Source: JBFJKD01 sp041600415
GTDB lineage: Bacteria > Pseudomonadota > Gammaproteobacteria > Pseudomonadales > Porticoccaceae
Reading direction: 5' to 3'
Assembly: GCA_041600415.1 (NCBI GenBank)
Contig: JBFIKF010000003.1
Span: 62,001 to 126,000 of the forward strand
Length of the DNA: 64,000 nucleotides
The notes below the pieces were generated by a model that was not told the DNA's origin, did not search any database, and worked only from the letters and a program-made list of their open reading frames with translations. Made by a program: the position numbers and the translations under genes. Below are positions 1-9,647 of the stretch, one piece after another (position 1 is the stretch's first letter; the number at the start of each line of letters is the position of its first letter).

Positions 1-158
1 TGATGAAGCGCTCCATGGTGCTGAATTACGACTGGAATCCCGCCGCAAAACTGGATTACGAGGCCCTCTGTCAGGCAACCACCTTTGCATCCCAAGATGG
101 TCGCGAAGGCATAAATGCTTTACTGGAAAAACGCGAACCCCGATTTACCAATGAATAG
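1..158 (+). CDS. Enoyl-CoA hydratase/isomerase family protein, C-terminal fragment
   Basis: The window opens inside a reading frame (codons in phase from base 3) that runs to a TAG at 156-158. About 51 residues are visible, ending in the pattern SQDGREG...LLEKREPRF. This is the typical tail of crotonase-fold proteins, in which a final helix carries D-x-x-EG and an EKR-P-F ending. The fragment has no visible active site, so only family membership can be given. It is followed 85 bases later by a second crotonase gene on the same strand whose tail matches it closely, so the two are probably co-transcribed paralogs, perhaps used in fatty-acid or acyl-CoA breakdown. Confidence 0.7.
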   Translation, partial: MKRSMVLNYDWNPAAKLDYEALCQATTFASQDGREGINALLEKREPRFTNE

Positions 159-243
159 CCGATGGGTTTGTCGCCGGTCACAGGGAACATAATCCTCCCA
201 GTTGCATAACCGAATTTATTTATTACACAGCAGGACGAACAGT

Positions 244-1053
244 ATGCCAACTACAACCACCCCAGAGCGTCACCCCGAGGGACGAATCAGCCTCGAAATT
301 CGCGAACACCTGCTATTGATGGGCATCGACCGCCCGGAAAAATACAATGGGTTTACCCCCAAAATGTTTACCGAGCTGGCCAACGCCTACGCGCAACTGG
401 AGGAAAATGCAGAATTGCGGGTTGGCGTTTTATTTGCCCATGGCAAACATTTTACTGGCGGACTGGATTTACCAAAATTTTCCGAAGCCATGACATCGGG
501 GGAACCAATCCTGCCCACCAATGGTATCGACCCCTTTGCGTTGCGCGGTACACCCCGCACCAAACCCATCGTTAGCGCCGTCCATGGTATTTGTTTTACT
601 GCGGGAATCGAATTGATGTTGGCGACCGAAATCGTCATCGCCGCGGACGACACGCGCTTTGCGCAGATGGAAGTTGGGCGGGGCATTATGGCAACCGGCG
701 GCGCAACGGTGCGCATGGTGCAACGGGGTGGCTGGGGCAATGCCATGCAGGTACTGCTGACCGGTGGCGAATTCAGCGCAGCTCAGGCATTGCGCTATCA
801 GTTCGTGCAGGAAGTGTTGCCAAAAGAAGACGTGCTACCACGGGCCATCGCCCTGGCCGAAACCATAGCCAGCCAGGCGCCCCTCGCGGTCCAGGCTACG
901 CTCAACAGTGCGCGCACTTACCTGCTTGAAGGTCAGGATGCCGCTGTCGCCGATTTTACTGACGTTATGCAGCGCCTCGCCAACACGGCAGACGCCAGAG
1001 AAGGCGTACAATCATTTATTGAAAAACGGCCACCGCTTTTTAGTGGCCGCTGA
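244..1053 (+). CDS. Crotonase-family enoyl-CoA hydratase/isomerase
   Basis: A 269-residue crotonase-fold enzyme expected to act on acyl-CoA thioesters in the cytoplasm. The oxyanion-hole signatures are visible: HFTGGLDLPKF near residue 75 and HGICFTAGIELMLA near residue 118, followed by FAQMEVGRGI. The C-terminus has the family ending EGVQSFIEKRPPLF. The ATG at 244 was chosen over the in-frame ATG at 202 because it has an AGGA-type ribosome site 8 bases upstream and gives the normal family N-terminus; the longer form would add 14 unlikely residues. The exact substrate cannot be read from sequence. It lies directly after a second crotonase gene and converges on sucD with only 27 bases between them. 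Confidence 0.85.
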   Translation: MPTTTTPERHPEGRISLEIREHLLLMGIDRPEKYNGFTPKMFTELANAYAQLEENAELRVGVLFAHGKHFTGGLDLPKFSEAMTSGEPILPTNGIDPFALRGTPRTKPIVSAVHGICFTAGIELMLATEIVIAADDTRFAQMEVGRGIMATGGATVRMVQRGGWGNAMQVLLTGGEFSAAQALRYQFVQEVLPKEDVLPRAIALAETIASQAPLAVQATLNSARTYLLEGQDAAVADFTDVMQRLANTADAREGVQSFIEKRPPLFSGR

Positions 1054-1080
1054 AATGCTACCGGCAAGAGACTGGCATAG

Positions 1081-1953
1081 TTACCAGCCCGTGACTTCCT
1101 TGAGTCCGTTGCCGATTTCCGCGAGACTGCGCACGGTTTTAACGCCGGCATCTTCCAGCGCCGCAAATTTTTCATCGGCCGTACCCTTGCCACCCGAGAT
1201 AATCGCGCCGGCGTGGCCCATCCGTTTCCCGGCCGGCGCGGTGACGCCGGCAATATAGGAGACGACCGGTTTGCTGACATTGGCCTTGATATAAGCGGCC
1301 GCCTCTTCCTCGGCGGTGCCACCGATTTCACCAATCATCACAATCGCCTCGGTTTTCGGGTCGCGCTCAAACAGCGCCAGAATGTCGATAAAACTGGAGC
1401 CAGGAATGGGGTCCCCACCAATACCTACACAGGTCGACTGACCAAACCCGTAGTCCGTGGTCTGCTTAACTGCTTCGTAGGTCAGCGTACCGGAGCGCGA
1501 TACCACACCCACTTTGCCCGGCAAATGTATACTCCCCGGCATAATGCCAATTTTACATTCGCCCGGCGTGATGACACCCGGACAGTTCGGTCCAATCAGG
1601 CGTACCCCCAGTTCGTCGCAGCGCGCCTTGCACACCAGCATATCCAGGGTAGGAATACCCTCGGTGATACACACGATCAGTTTCACACCGGCATTGGCCG
1701 CTTCCAGAATCGAGTCTTTACAAAAGGGTGCCGGCACATAAATCACTGAAGCATCCGCGCTGGTGGCTGCCACCGCATCACTTACCGTATTAAAAACAGG
1801 CAATCCAAGATGAGTTTGACCGCCTTTGCCCGGCGTGACGCCGCCCACCATATTGGTGCCATAGGCGATGGCCTGCTCGGAGTGCATGGTGCCCTGGGAA
1901 CCGGTAAAACCCTGGCAGATAACCCGTGTGTTTTTGTCGATTAAAATACTCAT
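1081..1953 (-). CDS. sucD: Succinyl-CoA synthetase (ADP-forming) alpha subunit
   Basis: Alpha subunit of the TCA enzyme that converts succinyl-CoA to succinate with substrate-level ATP or GTP formation. At 290 residues it has the standard length. The N-terminal CoA-binding Rossmann domain shows GFTGSQGT near residue 16. The active-site phosphohistidine lies in GHAGAIISGGKGTA, His247. The start codon overlaps the sucC stop by one base (TAATG), so the two subunits are translationally coupled. It is the last gene of the minus-strand TCA block and converges on a crotonase gene. All expected residues are present. Confidence 0.97.
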   Translation of the reverse strand: MSILIDKNTRVICQGFTGSQGTMHSEQAIAYGTNMVGGVTPGKGGQTHLGLPVFNTVSDAVAATSADASVIYVPAPFCKDSILEAANAGVKLIVCITEGIPTLDMLVCKARCDELGVRLIGPNCPGVITPGECKIGIMPGSIHLPGKVGVVSRSGTLTYEAVKQTTDYGFGQSTCVGIGGDPIPGSSFIDILALFERDPKTEAIVMIGEIGGTAEEEAAAYIKANVSKPVVSYIAGVTAPAGKRMGHAGAIISGGKGTADEKFAALEDAGVKTVRSLAEIGNGLKEVTGW

Positions 1954-3119
1954 TACTTCCCCTCCGCCGCTTTAACAACGGCCTGCGCGGCATCGGTCAA
2001 ACTGGTTGCTGCAATAATATTTAAACCACTGTCGGCCAATAATTTGGAACCGACTTCAGCGTTATTACCTTCGAGGCGCACCACCACCGGCACACTGACG
2101 CCGACCTCTGCGACCGCGCCAATGATGCCTTCGGCGATCAAATCGCAACGCACAATACCGCCGAATATATTCACCAGCACGGCTTTGACATTAGCATCGG
2201 ATAAAATGATTTTAAATGCTTCACTCACACGTTCTTTGGTGGCGCCGCCACCCACATCGAGGAAATTGGCCGGTGCGCCGCCGTGAATCTTCACAATATC
2301 CATGGTGCCCATGGCCAGTCCTGCGCCGTTTACCAGACAGCCGATATTGCCATCCAGCGCCACGTAATTAAGGTCCCAGGACGCCGCCAACGCTTCCCGT
2401 TCATCGTCCTGCGTAACGTCGTGTAACGCTGCCATTTCAGGTTGCCGGTACAGGGCATTACCATCGATATTAATTTTTGCATCGAGGCAGTGGAGGTTAC
2501 CCTCAGAAGTGATCACCAGCGGATTTATTTCCAGTAGTGCCAGATCTTTGTCCTGGAATAATTTTGCTAACCCCAAAAAAATTTGGGTGAACTGTTTGAT
2601 CTGATCGCCACTCAGGCCCAGCTTAAACGCCAACTCGCGACCCTGGTAAGGTTGCGCACCGGTGAGGGGGTCGATAATGGCCTTAAGAATTTTCTCCGGA
2701 GTTTCGTGGGCTACTTTCTCAATTTCCACACCGCCTTCGGTGGAAGCCATAAACACCACGCGGCGCGAGGAGCGATCCACCACCGCGCCCAGATACAATT
2801 CGTTAGCAATATCCGTACAGGATTCCACCAGAATGCGGCTGACCGGCTGACCGGCAGCGTCAGTCTGATAGGTCACCAGCCGCTTACCGAGCCACTGCTG
2901 CGCGAACTCTTTGATTTCTTCTCTGGAAGACACTAACTTCACACCACCGGCCTTGCCGCGCCCACCGGCGTGCACCTGCGCTTTGACCACCCAGCGATCG
3001 CCCGGGATTTTGTCTGCGGCGGCCACGGCCTCTGCAACAGTCGCGGCCGCAATACCGGTGGATATCGGCAGCCCGTATTCGGCAAACAATTGTTTACCCT
3101 GATATTCGTGCAAATTCAT
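1953..3119 (-). CDS. sucC: Succinyl-CoA synthetase beta subunit
   Basis: Beta subunit of succinyl-CoA synthetase, carrying the ATP-grasp nucleotide-binding domain and forming the heterotetramer with SucD. It has 388 residues, as in Escherichia coli. The N-terminus MNLHEYQGKQLFAEYG and the ATP-grasp stretch VKAQVHAGGRGKAGGVK are canonical. The C-terminal half holds VNIFGGIVRCD, which contributes to the succinate/phosphate site. It lies 44 bases after lpdA and overlaps sucD by one base. No oddities were seen. Confidence 0.97.
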   Translation of the reverse strand: MNLHEYQGKQLFAEYGLPISTGIAAATVAEAVAAADKIPGDRWVVKAQVHAGGRGKAGGVKLVSSREEIKEFAQQWLGKRLVTYQTDAAGQPVSRILVESCTDIANELYLGAVVDRSSRRVVFMASTEGGVEIEKVAHETPEKILKAIIDPLTGAQPYQGRELAFKLGLSGDQIKQFTQIFLGLAKLFQDKDLALLEINPLVITSEGNLHCLDAKINIDGNALYRQPEMAALHDVTQDDEREALAASWDLNYVALDGNIGCLVNGAGLAMGTMDIVKIHGGAPANFLDVGGGATKERVSEAFKIILSDANVKAVLVNIFGGIVRCDLIAEGIIGAVAEVGVSVPVVVRLEGNNAEVGSKLLADSGLNIIAATSLTDAAQAVVKAAEGK

Positions 3120-3163
3120 AGTAACTTCCTGAAGGGATAATTAATTGTAGGCGGCGGCACCGT

Positions 3164-4609
3164 TCACTTTTTGCGTTTGCGACGGTTTGCGACATGAATG
3201 GCGTGTCCGTTAACCGCGAGCGCGGCTTCGTGTACCGCTTCGGACAGAGTCGGATGGCCAAACACCATCATACCGATATCTTCGGCGCTGGAGCCAAATT
3301 CCATGGCAATCGCCACCTGCTGTACCAGATCGGCGGCGGAGGGACCCATGATATGACAACCGAGAATGCGATCCGTATCGGCGTGGGCAATCATTTTCAC
3401 CATCCCTTCCGTTTCGTCTGCGGCCAGTGCGCGACCGCTTGCGGCAAACGGAAATACACCGATATTGTAGGGTTCCCCGGATTGTTTTAACTGTTCTTCC
3501 GTCTGGCCCACGGAAGCAATTTCCGGATGGGTATAAATCACGTTGGGAATAATGTCGTAGTTCATCTGGGTTTTTTGTCCGGCGATGCGCTCGGCAACCA
3601 TCACCCCTTCTTCGGAGCCCTTGTGCGCCAGCATCGGGCCGCGCACGATGTCCCCGATAGCCCACACACCGGGCGCGTTGGTGGCGCAGCAGTCGTCGAC
3701 AAAAATAGAACCCCGTTCATCCAGGTTTACGCCACTGTCCTGCGCCAACAAATGCTCTGTGTTGGGTCGACGACCGACGCAGACAATTAGCTTATCGAAG
3801 GTTTCCTGGTGCTCCTCACCATTCCCGTTTTGAAATGTCACCACCACTTTGTTCTTTTTAACTTGCGTACCGGTTACCCGACACCCGAGGCGAATATCCA
3901 GACCCTGCTTGGTAAATATTTTGTTGGCGTCCCGGGCAATTTGCTTGTCCATCATCGCCAGAAACACGTCGAGAGCCTCCAGTAATACCACTTCGGAACC
4001 CAGTCGATTCCAGACACTACCCAGTTCCAGTCCGATAACCCCGGCACCAATTATACCGAGGCGTTTCGGAACCTTGGTCAGGGTCAGGGCCCCGGAAGAA
4101 TCGATAATGGTGTCGCCATTGATGGGTGCCACGGGAATATCGATCGGCTGCGAGCCGGTGGCGAGCACCACATGCTCCGCGGCGAGGATCTGTACATTAC
4201 CCTGGTGATCGGTAAATTCTACTTTGTGGCCCGCCAGCAACTTGCCAGTGCCATACAGCGCTGTGACCTCATTACTTTTAAACAGTCCGGCGATGCCGCC
4301 GGTCAGCTGTTTAACAATCTGATCCTTGCGGCCGATCATTTTGCCCACATCCAGCGCCACATCCTTGACCCCAATACCGTGTTTGTCAAAGGACGACAGG
4401 GCTTCGGAGTAGAGGTACGAGCTGTCCAGCAATGCCTTTGAGGGAATACAACCCACGTTGAGGCAAGTGCCGCCGTTAACCCCGTCGCCCTCCGCCGTCA
4501 CGTATTTTTCAATACAGGCGGTTTTCAGACCGAGTTGCGCCGCTCGTATTGCGCAGACATAGCCAGCGGGTCCAGAGCCAATCACAATTACGTCATATTT
4601 ATCAGCCAT
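3164..4609 (-). CDS. lpdA: Dihydrolipoyl dehydrogenase (E3)
   Basis: FAD-dependent E3 that reoxidises the lipoyl groups of 2-oxoglutarate dehydrogenase, and possibly of other lipoyl complexes, passing electrons to NAD+. The 481 residues show the FAD motif VIGSGPAGYVCAIRAAQLG near residue 10 and the redox disulfide GGTCLNVGCIPSK near residue 46. The NAD-binding glycine motif GIIGAGVIGLELGSVW is mid-protein, and the interface His-Glu pair sits in HPTLSEAVHEAAL near the C-terminus. It is located between sucB and sucC, as in Pseudomonas, which supports assignment to the 2-oxoglutarate complex rather than pyruvate dehydrogenase. Confidence 0.96.
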   Translation of the reverse strand: MADKYDVIVIGSGPAGYVCAIRAAQLGLKTACIEKYVTAEGDGVNGGTCLNVGCIPSKALLDSSYLYSEALSSFDKHGIGVKDVALDVGKMIGRKDQIVKQLTGGIAGLFKSNEVTALYGTGKLLAGHKVEFTDHQGNVQILAAEHVVLATGSQPIDIPVAPINGDTIIDSSGALTLTKVPKRLGIIGAGVIGLELGSVWNRLGSEVVLLEALDVFLAMMDKQIARDANKIFTKQGLDIRLGCRVTGTQVKKNKVVVTFQNGNGEEHQETFDKLIVCVGRRPNTEHLLAQDSGVNLDERGSIFVDDCCATNAPGVWAIGDIVRGPMLAHKGSEEGVMVAERIAGQKTQMNYDIIPNVIYTHPEIASVGQTEEQLKQSGEPYNIGVFPFAASGRALAADETEGMVKMIAHADTDRILGCHIMGPSAADLVQQVAIAMEFGSSAEDIGMMVFGHPTLSEAVHEAALAVNGHAIHVANRRKRKK

Positions 4610-4648
4610 AATTTTGCCTAAATATATTTTATATCAATAAGTTATTTA

Positions 4649-5899
4649 CTATATCTCAAGTAATATCTTCGCAGGATTCTCAATCATTTCTTTAATGGCG
4701 AGCAGGAACAACACCGCGTCTCTACCGTCCACCAGACGGTGATCGTAGGACAACGCCAGATTCATTATGGGGCGAATCACCACGGCTCCCTGCTCCGCAA
4801 TCGGTCGCTCCTTGATGGCGTGCATACCCAGAATGGCGGTTTGTGGCGGGTTGAGAATAGGTGTGGATAACAGCGAGCCGTACACTCCTCCGTTGGTAAT
4901 GGTGAACGTCCCGCCGGTCATTTCCTCGATTGTCAACTTGTTGTCCCGCGCACGGGCACCGAATTCGGCGATTTTGCTCTCTACTTCCGCCAGGCTCATT
5001 TGATCCGCATCGCGCAGCACCGGCACCACCAGGCCACGATCAGTGGAAACCGCCACACCCACATCCTGATAGCCGTGATAGACCACATCGCTGCCGTCGA
5101 TGGATGCGTTGACCAACGGGAAACGTTTCAGTGCTTCCACAGAAGCGCGCACAAAGAAACTCATAAAACCGAGTCGCGTGCCATTGTGCATTTTGCTGAA
5201 TTGCTCTTTGAACTCGTTGCGCAATTCAATAATGCGGTGCATATCGACTTCGTTGAAAGTCGTGAGCATCGCGGTGTTTTGCGTGACTTGCAGTAAACGC
5301 TCGGCAATGCGTGCACGCATGCGGGTCATGGGCACGCGTTTCTCAACCCGTTCTCCCGCTACACCCAGGACGACAGATGACGCCACAGGCGCAGAGGACG
5401 CTGCCGATGGTTGTTTTTCCACGCTGTCGTCTGGCCGCTGCGCGGCCGCAGGAGCCCCTGCCGCCGGCTGATAATTTGTGACATCCTCTTTGGTAATGCG
5501 CCCATCCCGGCCGGAGCCGCTGACCAATGCCAGGTTAATACCTCGCTCGTCCGCTATTTTACGGGCAGCGGGGCTGGCAATCGGCGCACTTTCATCCCCG
5601 TTAGCGACCTTTGCCGCAGCACCTGCACCACTATCGGCAGGCGTCACCTCGACGGCTCCCTCGCCCCCCTGAATCCGGGCGATGACCTCGCCACTCAGCA
5701 CCGTGTCTCCCTCCCCCTTGAGAACTTCCTGCACGGTTCCCGCCGCGGGCGACACAACTTCCAGCACCACCTTGTCGGTTTCGATATCTACCAGCAGCTC
5801 ATCGCGCTCCACCGCCTCTCCCGGCTGCTTATGCCAGGTTGCGATGGATCCCTCCTGAACAGACTCGGGAAACGTTGGGGCCTTTATCTCAATGATCAT
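4649..5899 (-). CDS. sucB: 2-oxoglutarate dehydrogenase E2, dihydrolipoyl succinyltransferase
   Basis: E2 core of the 2-oxoglutarate dehydrogenase complex, moving the succinyl group from E1 to CoA. Its 416 residues comprise one N-terminal lipoyl domain (lipoyl-Lys in ETDKV near residue 43), an Ala/Pro-rich linker, a peripheral-subunit binding domain (SPAARKIADERGI) and the catalytic domain. The latter has the CAT-like active-site motif SYDHRLVDGRDAV near residue 385. A second Ala/Pro/Ser linker follows the E3-binding domain. It lies 22 bases after sucA and 39 before lpdA. The single lipoyl domain and the close sucA neighbour distinguish it from pyruvate-specific AceF. Confidence 0.96.
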   Translation of the reverse strand: MIIEIKAPTFPESVQEGSIATWHKQPGEAVERDELLVDIETDKVVLEVVSPAAGTVQEVLKGEGDTVLSGEVIARIQGGEGAVEVTPADSGAGAAAKVANGDESAPIASPAARKIADERGINLALVSGSGRDGRITKEDVTNYQPAAGAPAAAQRPDDSVEKQPSAASSAPVASSVVLGVAGERVEKRVPMTRMRARIAERLLQVTQNTAMLTTFNEVDMHRIIELRNEFKEQFSKMHNGTRLGFMSFFVRASVEALKRFPLVNASIDGSDVVYHGYQDVGVAVSTDRGLVVPVLRDADQMSLAEVESKIAEFGARARDNKLTIEEMTGGTFTITNGGVYGSLLSTPILNPPQTAILGMHAIKERPIAEQGAVVIRPIMNLALSYDHRLVDGRDAVLFLLAIKEMIENPAKILLEI

Positions 5900-5921
5900 C
5901 AGTTAACTTCCTTTCTGGCAG

Positions 5922-8774
5922 TCAGTGCCCAGCTTTAAAAAATTCCAGATTCAGTGCTTCGTCAATAAACTTTTTCTGTTCTTCCAGGTGGCTGGACATA
6001 TACCCCGAAGCCGGTGCCGCCGAAGGGTCCCGCCCGACATAGTAGAGGTACAGCATCGGGTCGTGGGCAAAAAGCACGCGGCGCATATGGTGCTGGCTGC
6101 TGTACCACACGCCTTGATTCATGGGTTCTTCCTGGCACCAGACTACATCCTGAAGATTGTTATAGGGTGCCAGTGCCGCCGCCAGCGCCGCGTCGTCGAA
6201 AGGATATAATTGCTCAATACGCACCAGCGCAATATCCTCCTGCCCACGCTCCTGACGCTCTTCATAGAGATGGTAGTAGACCTTGCCGCTGCACAGCACT
6301 ACGCGCTTTACCGCATCTGGCATCACTTCGGTATCACCAATAACCGTCTTAAATTCCCCTTCTGCCAGTTCTTCCAGGGTCGAGGTGGCCAACTTATGAC
6401 GCAATATCCACTTGGGGCTCATCACGATTAACGGTCGCCGCATGGGGCGTATCGCCTGGCGACGCATCATATGGAACAGTTGTGCAGGCGTGGTCGGATT
6501 ACACACCTGCATATTATGCTCCGCACACAGTTGCAGGTAACGCTCCAGCCGCGCGGAGGAATGCTCCGGACCCTGCCCTTCGTAACCGTGGGGCAGCAGC
6601 ATGGTCAGCCCGCACAGACGCCCCCATTTGTGCTCCCCGCTGGCGATAAACTGGTCGATGACCACCTGCGCGCCGTTGGCGAAATCACCAAATTGTGCTT
6701 CCCAGATAACCAAACCCTTGGGCGCGGTGGTCGCATAACCATACTCAAACGCCAGCACACCCTCTTCCGATAGCAGTGAATCGTAAATATCCACCCGCGG
6801 CTGATCCGGGTGGACATGTTTCAGTGGCATATAGGGCACGCCGGTTTTTTGATTGTGCACCACGGCGTGACGATGGGAAAACGTACCCCGCCCGACATCC
6901 TGGCCAGTCATACGCACCGGATAACCCTCCGCCAGCAATGTCCCGTAGGCCAGCAGTTCTGCCATACCCCAGTTTAACGGTAGCGCGCCGCCGGCCATCT
7001 TGCGGCGATCTTCGTAAATTTTTTCCACCTGACGCTGCACCACCACACCATCAGGGATATGGCTGATCTTGCTCGCCACCTCCTTGAGCCCCTTGAGGGC
7101 ATAACCGGTTTTTCCCGGCGCGGTCCAGTCGTGGCCAAGATACGGTTGCCAGTCGACAAACAGCCCCTTATCGGGATTTGGCACCAGATTTTTGACCACG
7201 TAATGACCCGAGTCCAGTCGTTGCCGGTAGTCATCCAGCATAGCGTTACTCTGCGCCTCACTCACCACACCCGCATTAATAAGCTTTTCCGCATAGAGTG
7301 TGCGTGTCGATTTGTGGCTGCGAATTTTTTTGTACATTAACGGTTGGGTGGACGAGGGTTCGTCGGTTTCATTGTGCCCACGGCGTCGATAACCAACCAG
7401 ATCGATGACGACATCCTTTTTGAACTGGTAGCGATAGTCCATCGCCACCAACGTGGCGAACATCACTGCCTCGGGATCATCGCCATTAACGTGAAAAATA
7501 GGTGCCTGCACCATTTTCGCAATATCGGTGCAGTACTCGGTAGAGCGCACATCTTCCCGGAGATTGGTGGTAAATCCGACCTGATTGTTAATCACAACGT
7601 GAATCGAACCACCGGTTTTGTAGGCACGGGTCTGGGACATCTGGAAGGTTTCCATCACCACACCCTGCCCAGCAAAGGCGGCATCGCCGTGGATCAAAAT
7701 CGGGACCACCTGATCTCCCACGTTATCCCGGCGTCGTTCCTGCCGGGCGCGCGCGGATCCTTCAACCACCGGCGACACAATCTCGAGGTGGGACGGATTA
7801 AAACTCATTGCCAGATGCACTTCCCCGCCGGGGGTCATTACATTCGAAGAAAAGCCCTGGTGATATTTGACATCGCCCGAGGTGTTAATACTTTTCTTAC
7901 CTTCAAACTCGTCAAACATTTCCGCCGGATTTTTACCCAGCACATTGACCAGCACATTGAGGCGGCCGCGGTGCGCCATGCCAATAACAATTTCTTTCGC
8001 ACCGTACTCGCCAGCGCGATTAATTAGCGCGTCCACCATCGGAATCAAACTCTCCCCACCCTCCAGCCCAAAACGCTTGGTGCCGGGGTATTTTGAGTCG
8101 AGGTGCTTTTCCAGACCTTCCGCCGCGGTCAGACGTTCGAGTAACTGGCTACGCACTTCCCGGTCGTAGTCGGGACGCGATTGAACACTTTCAAAACGTT
8201 GTTGTAACCATTGTTTTTCCGCCAGCGCCGTAATGTGCATAAACTCCGGGCCGAGGGTGCCGCAGTAAGTTGCCTGCAGAGCGTCGATAATCTCCCGCAG
8301 CGTCGCCTCTTCCTTACCGATGTACACGGACCCGGTTTGAAACGTGGTATCCATATCCGCGTCGGTTAAGCCGTGGTAGTTCAGATGTAAATCTGGAACA
8401 TCCTCACGCTCCATAATACCCAGCGGATCCAGCTTCGCCAGTTGATGGCCGCGAAAGCGGTACGAGCTGATCAGCTGTACCACGCGAATTTGTTTGCGCT
8501 CGTGTTCAATATTGACGCCACCGGAACCCGGTGCCGGAATCGGTCGAGCGCGCTTACGCCCCAGCAGTTCAAAGTGGGCCTGAATGGTATCGTGGGATAC
8601 ATCTGGTGCTGCGCCACCATTAACCCGCGGCAGAGAATCAAAAAAGGTACGCCACTGCTCAGGCAGATTTTTAGGATTATGCAGATAGGTTTCGTAGAGC
8701 CCTTCGATATAGGCCGCATTCCCTCCGGACAGGTGGGAAGTGCGTAAAAATTGCTCCATGATGCTGTGTTGCAT
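5922..8774 (-). CDS. sucA: 2-oxoglutarate dehydrogenase E1
   Basis: Thiamine-diphosphate-dependent E1 that decarboxylates 2-oxoglutarate and loads succinyl onto SucB. Its 950 residues are close to the usual 930-945. The N-terminal segment resembles the Escherichia coli start, and the first ATG has an AGGGA ribosome site 6 bases upstream. Visible landmarks are the substrate/ThDP region GMAHRGRLNVL, the ThDP-Mg binding stretch beginning GDAAFAGQGVV, and the C-terminal transketolase-like part with LPHGYEGQGPEHSSAR. It is separated from sdhB by 83 bases, a gap that could hold an internal promoter, although none was clear. Confidence 0.97.
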   Translation of the reverse strand: MQHSIMEQFLRTSHLSGGNAAYIEGLYETYLHNPKNLPEQWRTFFDSLPRVNGGAAPDVSHDTIQAHFELLGRKRARPIPAPGSGGVNIEHERKQIRVVQLISSYRFRGHQLAKLDPLGIMEREDVPDLHLNYHGLTDADMDTTFQTGSVYIGKEEATLREIIDALQATYCGTLGPEFMHITALAEKQWLQQRFESVQSRPDYDREVRSQLLERLTAAEGLEKHLDSKYPGTKRFGLEGGESLIPMVDALINRAGEYGAKEIVIGMAHRGRLNVLVNVLGKNPAEMFDEFEGKKSINTSGDVKYHQGFSSNVMTPGGEVHLAMSFNPSHLEIVSPVVEGSARARQERRRDNVGDQVVPILIHGDAAFAGQGVVMETFQMSQTRAYKTGGSIHVVINNQVGFTTNLREDVRSTEYCTDIAKMVQAPIFHVNGDDPEAVMFATLVAMDYRYQFKKDVVIDLVGYRRRGHNETDEPSSTQPLMYKKIRSHKSTRTLYAEKLINAGVVSEAQSNAMLDDYRQRLDSGHYVVKNLVPNPDKGLFVDWQPYLGHDWTAPGKTGYALKGLKEVASKISHIPDGVVVQRQVEKIYEDRRKMAGGALPLNWGMAELLAYGTLLAEGYPVRMTGQDVGRGTFSHRHAVVHNQKTGVPYMPLKHVHPDQPRVDIYDSLLSEEGVLAFEYGYATTAPKGLVIWEAQFGDFANGAQVVIDQFIASGEHKWGRLCGLTMLLPHGYEGQGPEHSSARLERYLQLCAEHNMQVCNPTTPAQLFHMMRRQAIRPMRRPLIVMSPKWILRHKLATSTLEELAEGEFKTVIGDTEVMPDAVKRVVLCSGKVYYHLYEERQERGQEDIALVRIEQLYPFDDAALAAALAPYNNLQDVVWCQEEPMNQGVWYSSQHHMRRVLFAHDPMLYLYYVGRDPSAAPASGYMSSHLEEQKKFIDEALNLEFFKAGH

Positions 8775-8857
8775 CGATTATCCCTGCATGATGGTCGACG
8801 ATAACATTAAGCGATCTTCACCGTTGCAACCGCGAGGCCACGCCTCAGAGCCGCGAA

Positions 8858-9562
8858 TCAGGTGCCGCTACGTAATAGCATAGTACGAATATGCCCAATC
8901 GCCCGAGTCGGATTCAGTCCTTTAGGGCACACCGCCACACAATTTTGAATACCGTGACAACGAAAAACACTGAATGGGTCATCCAGTTTACTTAAGCGTT
9001 CTTCGGTAGCCGTGTCGCGACTGTCCGCCAGGAATCGATAGGCTTGCAGCAATCCGGCAGGGCCGATAAATTTGTCCGGATTCCACCAGAAAGACGGGCA
9101 ACTACTGGAACAGCAGGCGCACAAAATACATTCGTACAAACCGTCGAGTTTTTCTCTTTCCTCAGGCGATTGCAGACGTTCGATGGCAGGAGGCGGCGTA
9201 TCGTTTAACAGGTACGGCTGAATTTTTTCATACTGCGTATAAAACTGCTCCATATCGACAACCAGGTCGCGAATCACCGGCAAACCAGGCAGCGGACGCA
9301 GCACCAGCTTGTTTTTGCGGACACATTCGGACAACGGGGTGACACAGGCCAGGCCATTCTTGCCATTGATATTCAAACCGTCCGACCCGCACACACCCTC
9401 GCGACAGGAGCGTCGAAAAACCAGCGTGGAATCTTCGGCTTTGAGCAGCTCCATAACGTCCAGAACCATTAAATCCTTGCCGCCGGTATCGACTTGAAAA
9501 TCCTGCATATATGGCGCTTTGTCCGTTTCCGGGTTATAGCGATAGACACTGACAGTCAACAT
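8858..9562 (-). CDS. sdhB: Succinate dehydrogenase iron-sulfur subunit
   Basis: Electron-transfer subunit of complex II carrying three iron-sulfur clusters. The 2Fe-2S ligands lie in SCREGVCGSDG. The 4Fe-4S and 3Fe-4S ligands lie in CILCACCSSSCPSFWW and CHGIQNCVAVCPKG, all intact. The ATG at 9562 is preferred over an in-frame ATG 18 bases upstream because MLTVSVYRYNPETDK matches the normal family start; this gives 234 residues. It follows sdhA by 85 bases, so it belongs to sdhCDAB with SdhA on the cytoplasmic face of the membrane. Confidence 0.96.
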   Translation of the reverse strand: MLTVSVYRYNPETDKAPYMQDFQVDTGGKDLMVLDVMELLKAEDSTLVFRRSCREGVCGSDGLNINGKNGLACVTPLSECVRKNKLVLRPLPGLPVIRDLVVDMEQFYTQYEKIQPYLLNDTPPPAIERLQSPEEREKLDGLYECILCACCSSSCPSFWWNPDKFIGPAGLLQAYRFLADSRDTATEERLSKLDDPFSVFRCHGIQNCVAVCPKGLNPTRAIGHIRTMLLRSGT

Positions 9563-9647
9563 AACGCAATCATTCCCCAACTAAACTTTCCAGACCAAAG
9601 ACAGCCCCTAATGGTGGCTTCCTGTACACCGGCAGTACACCCAAAAA

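Noticed and set aside
7344..8027. 227-residue plus-strand ORF inside sucA
   Set aside because: Antisense shadow of a conserved housekeeping enzyme, without a start signal or recognisable motifs.
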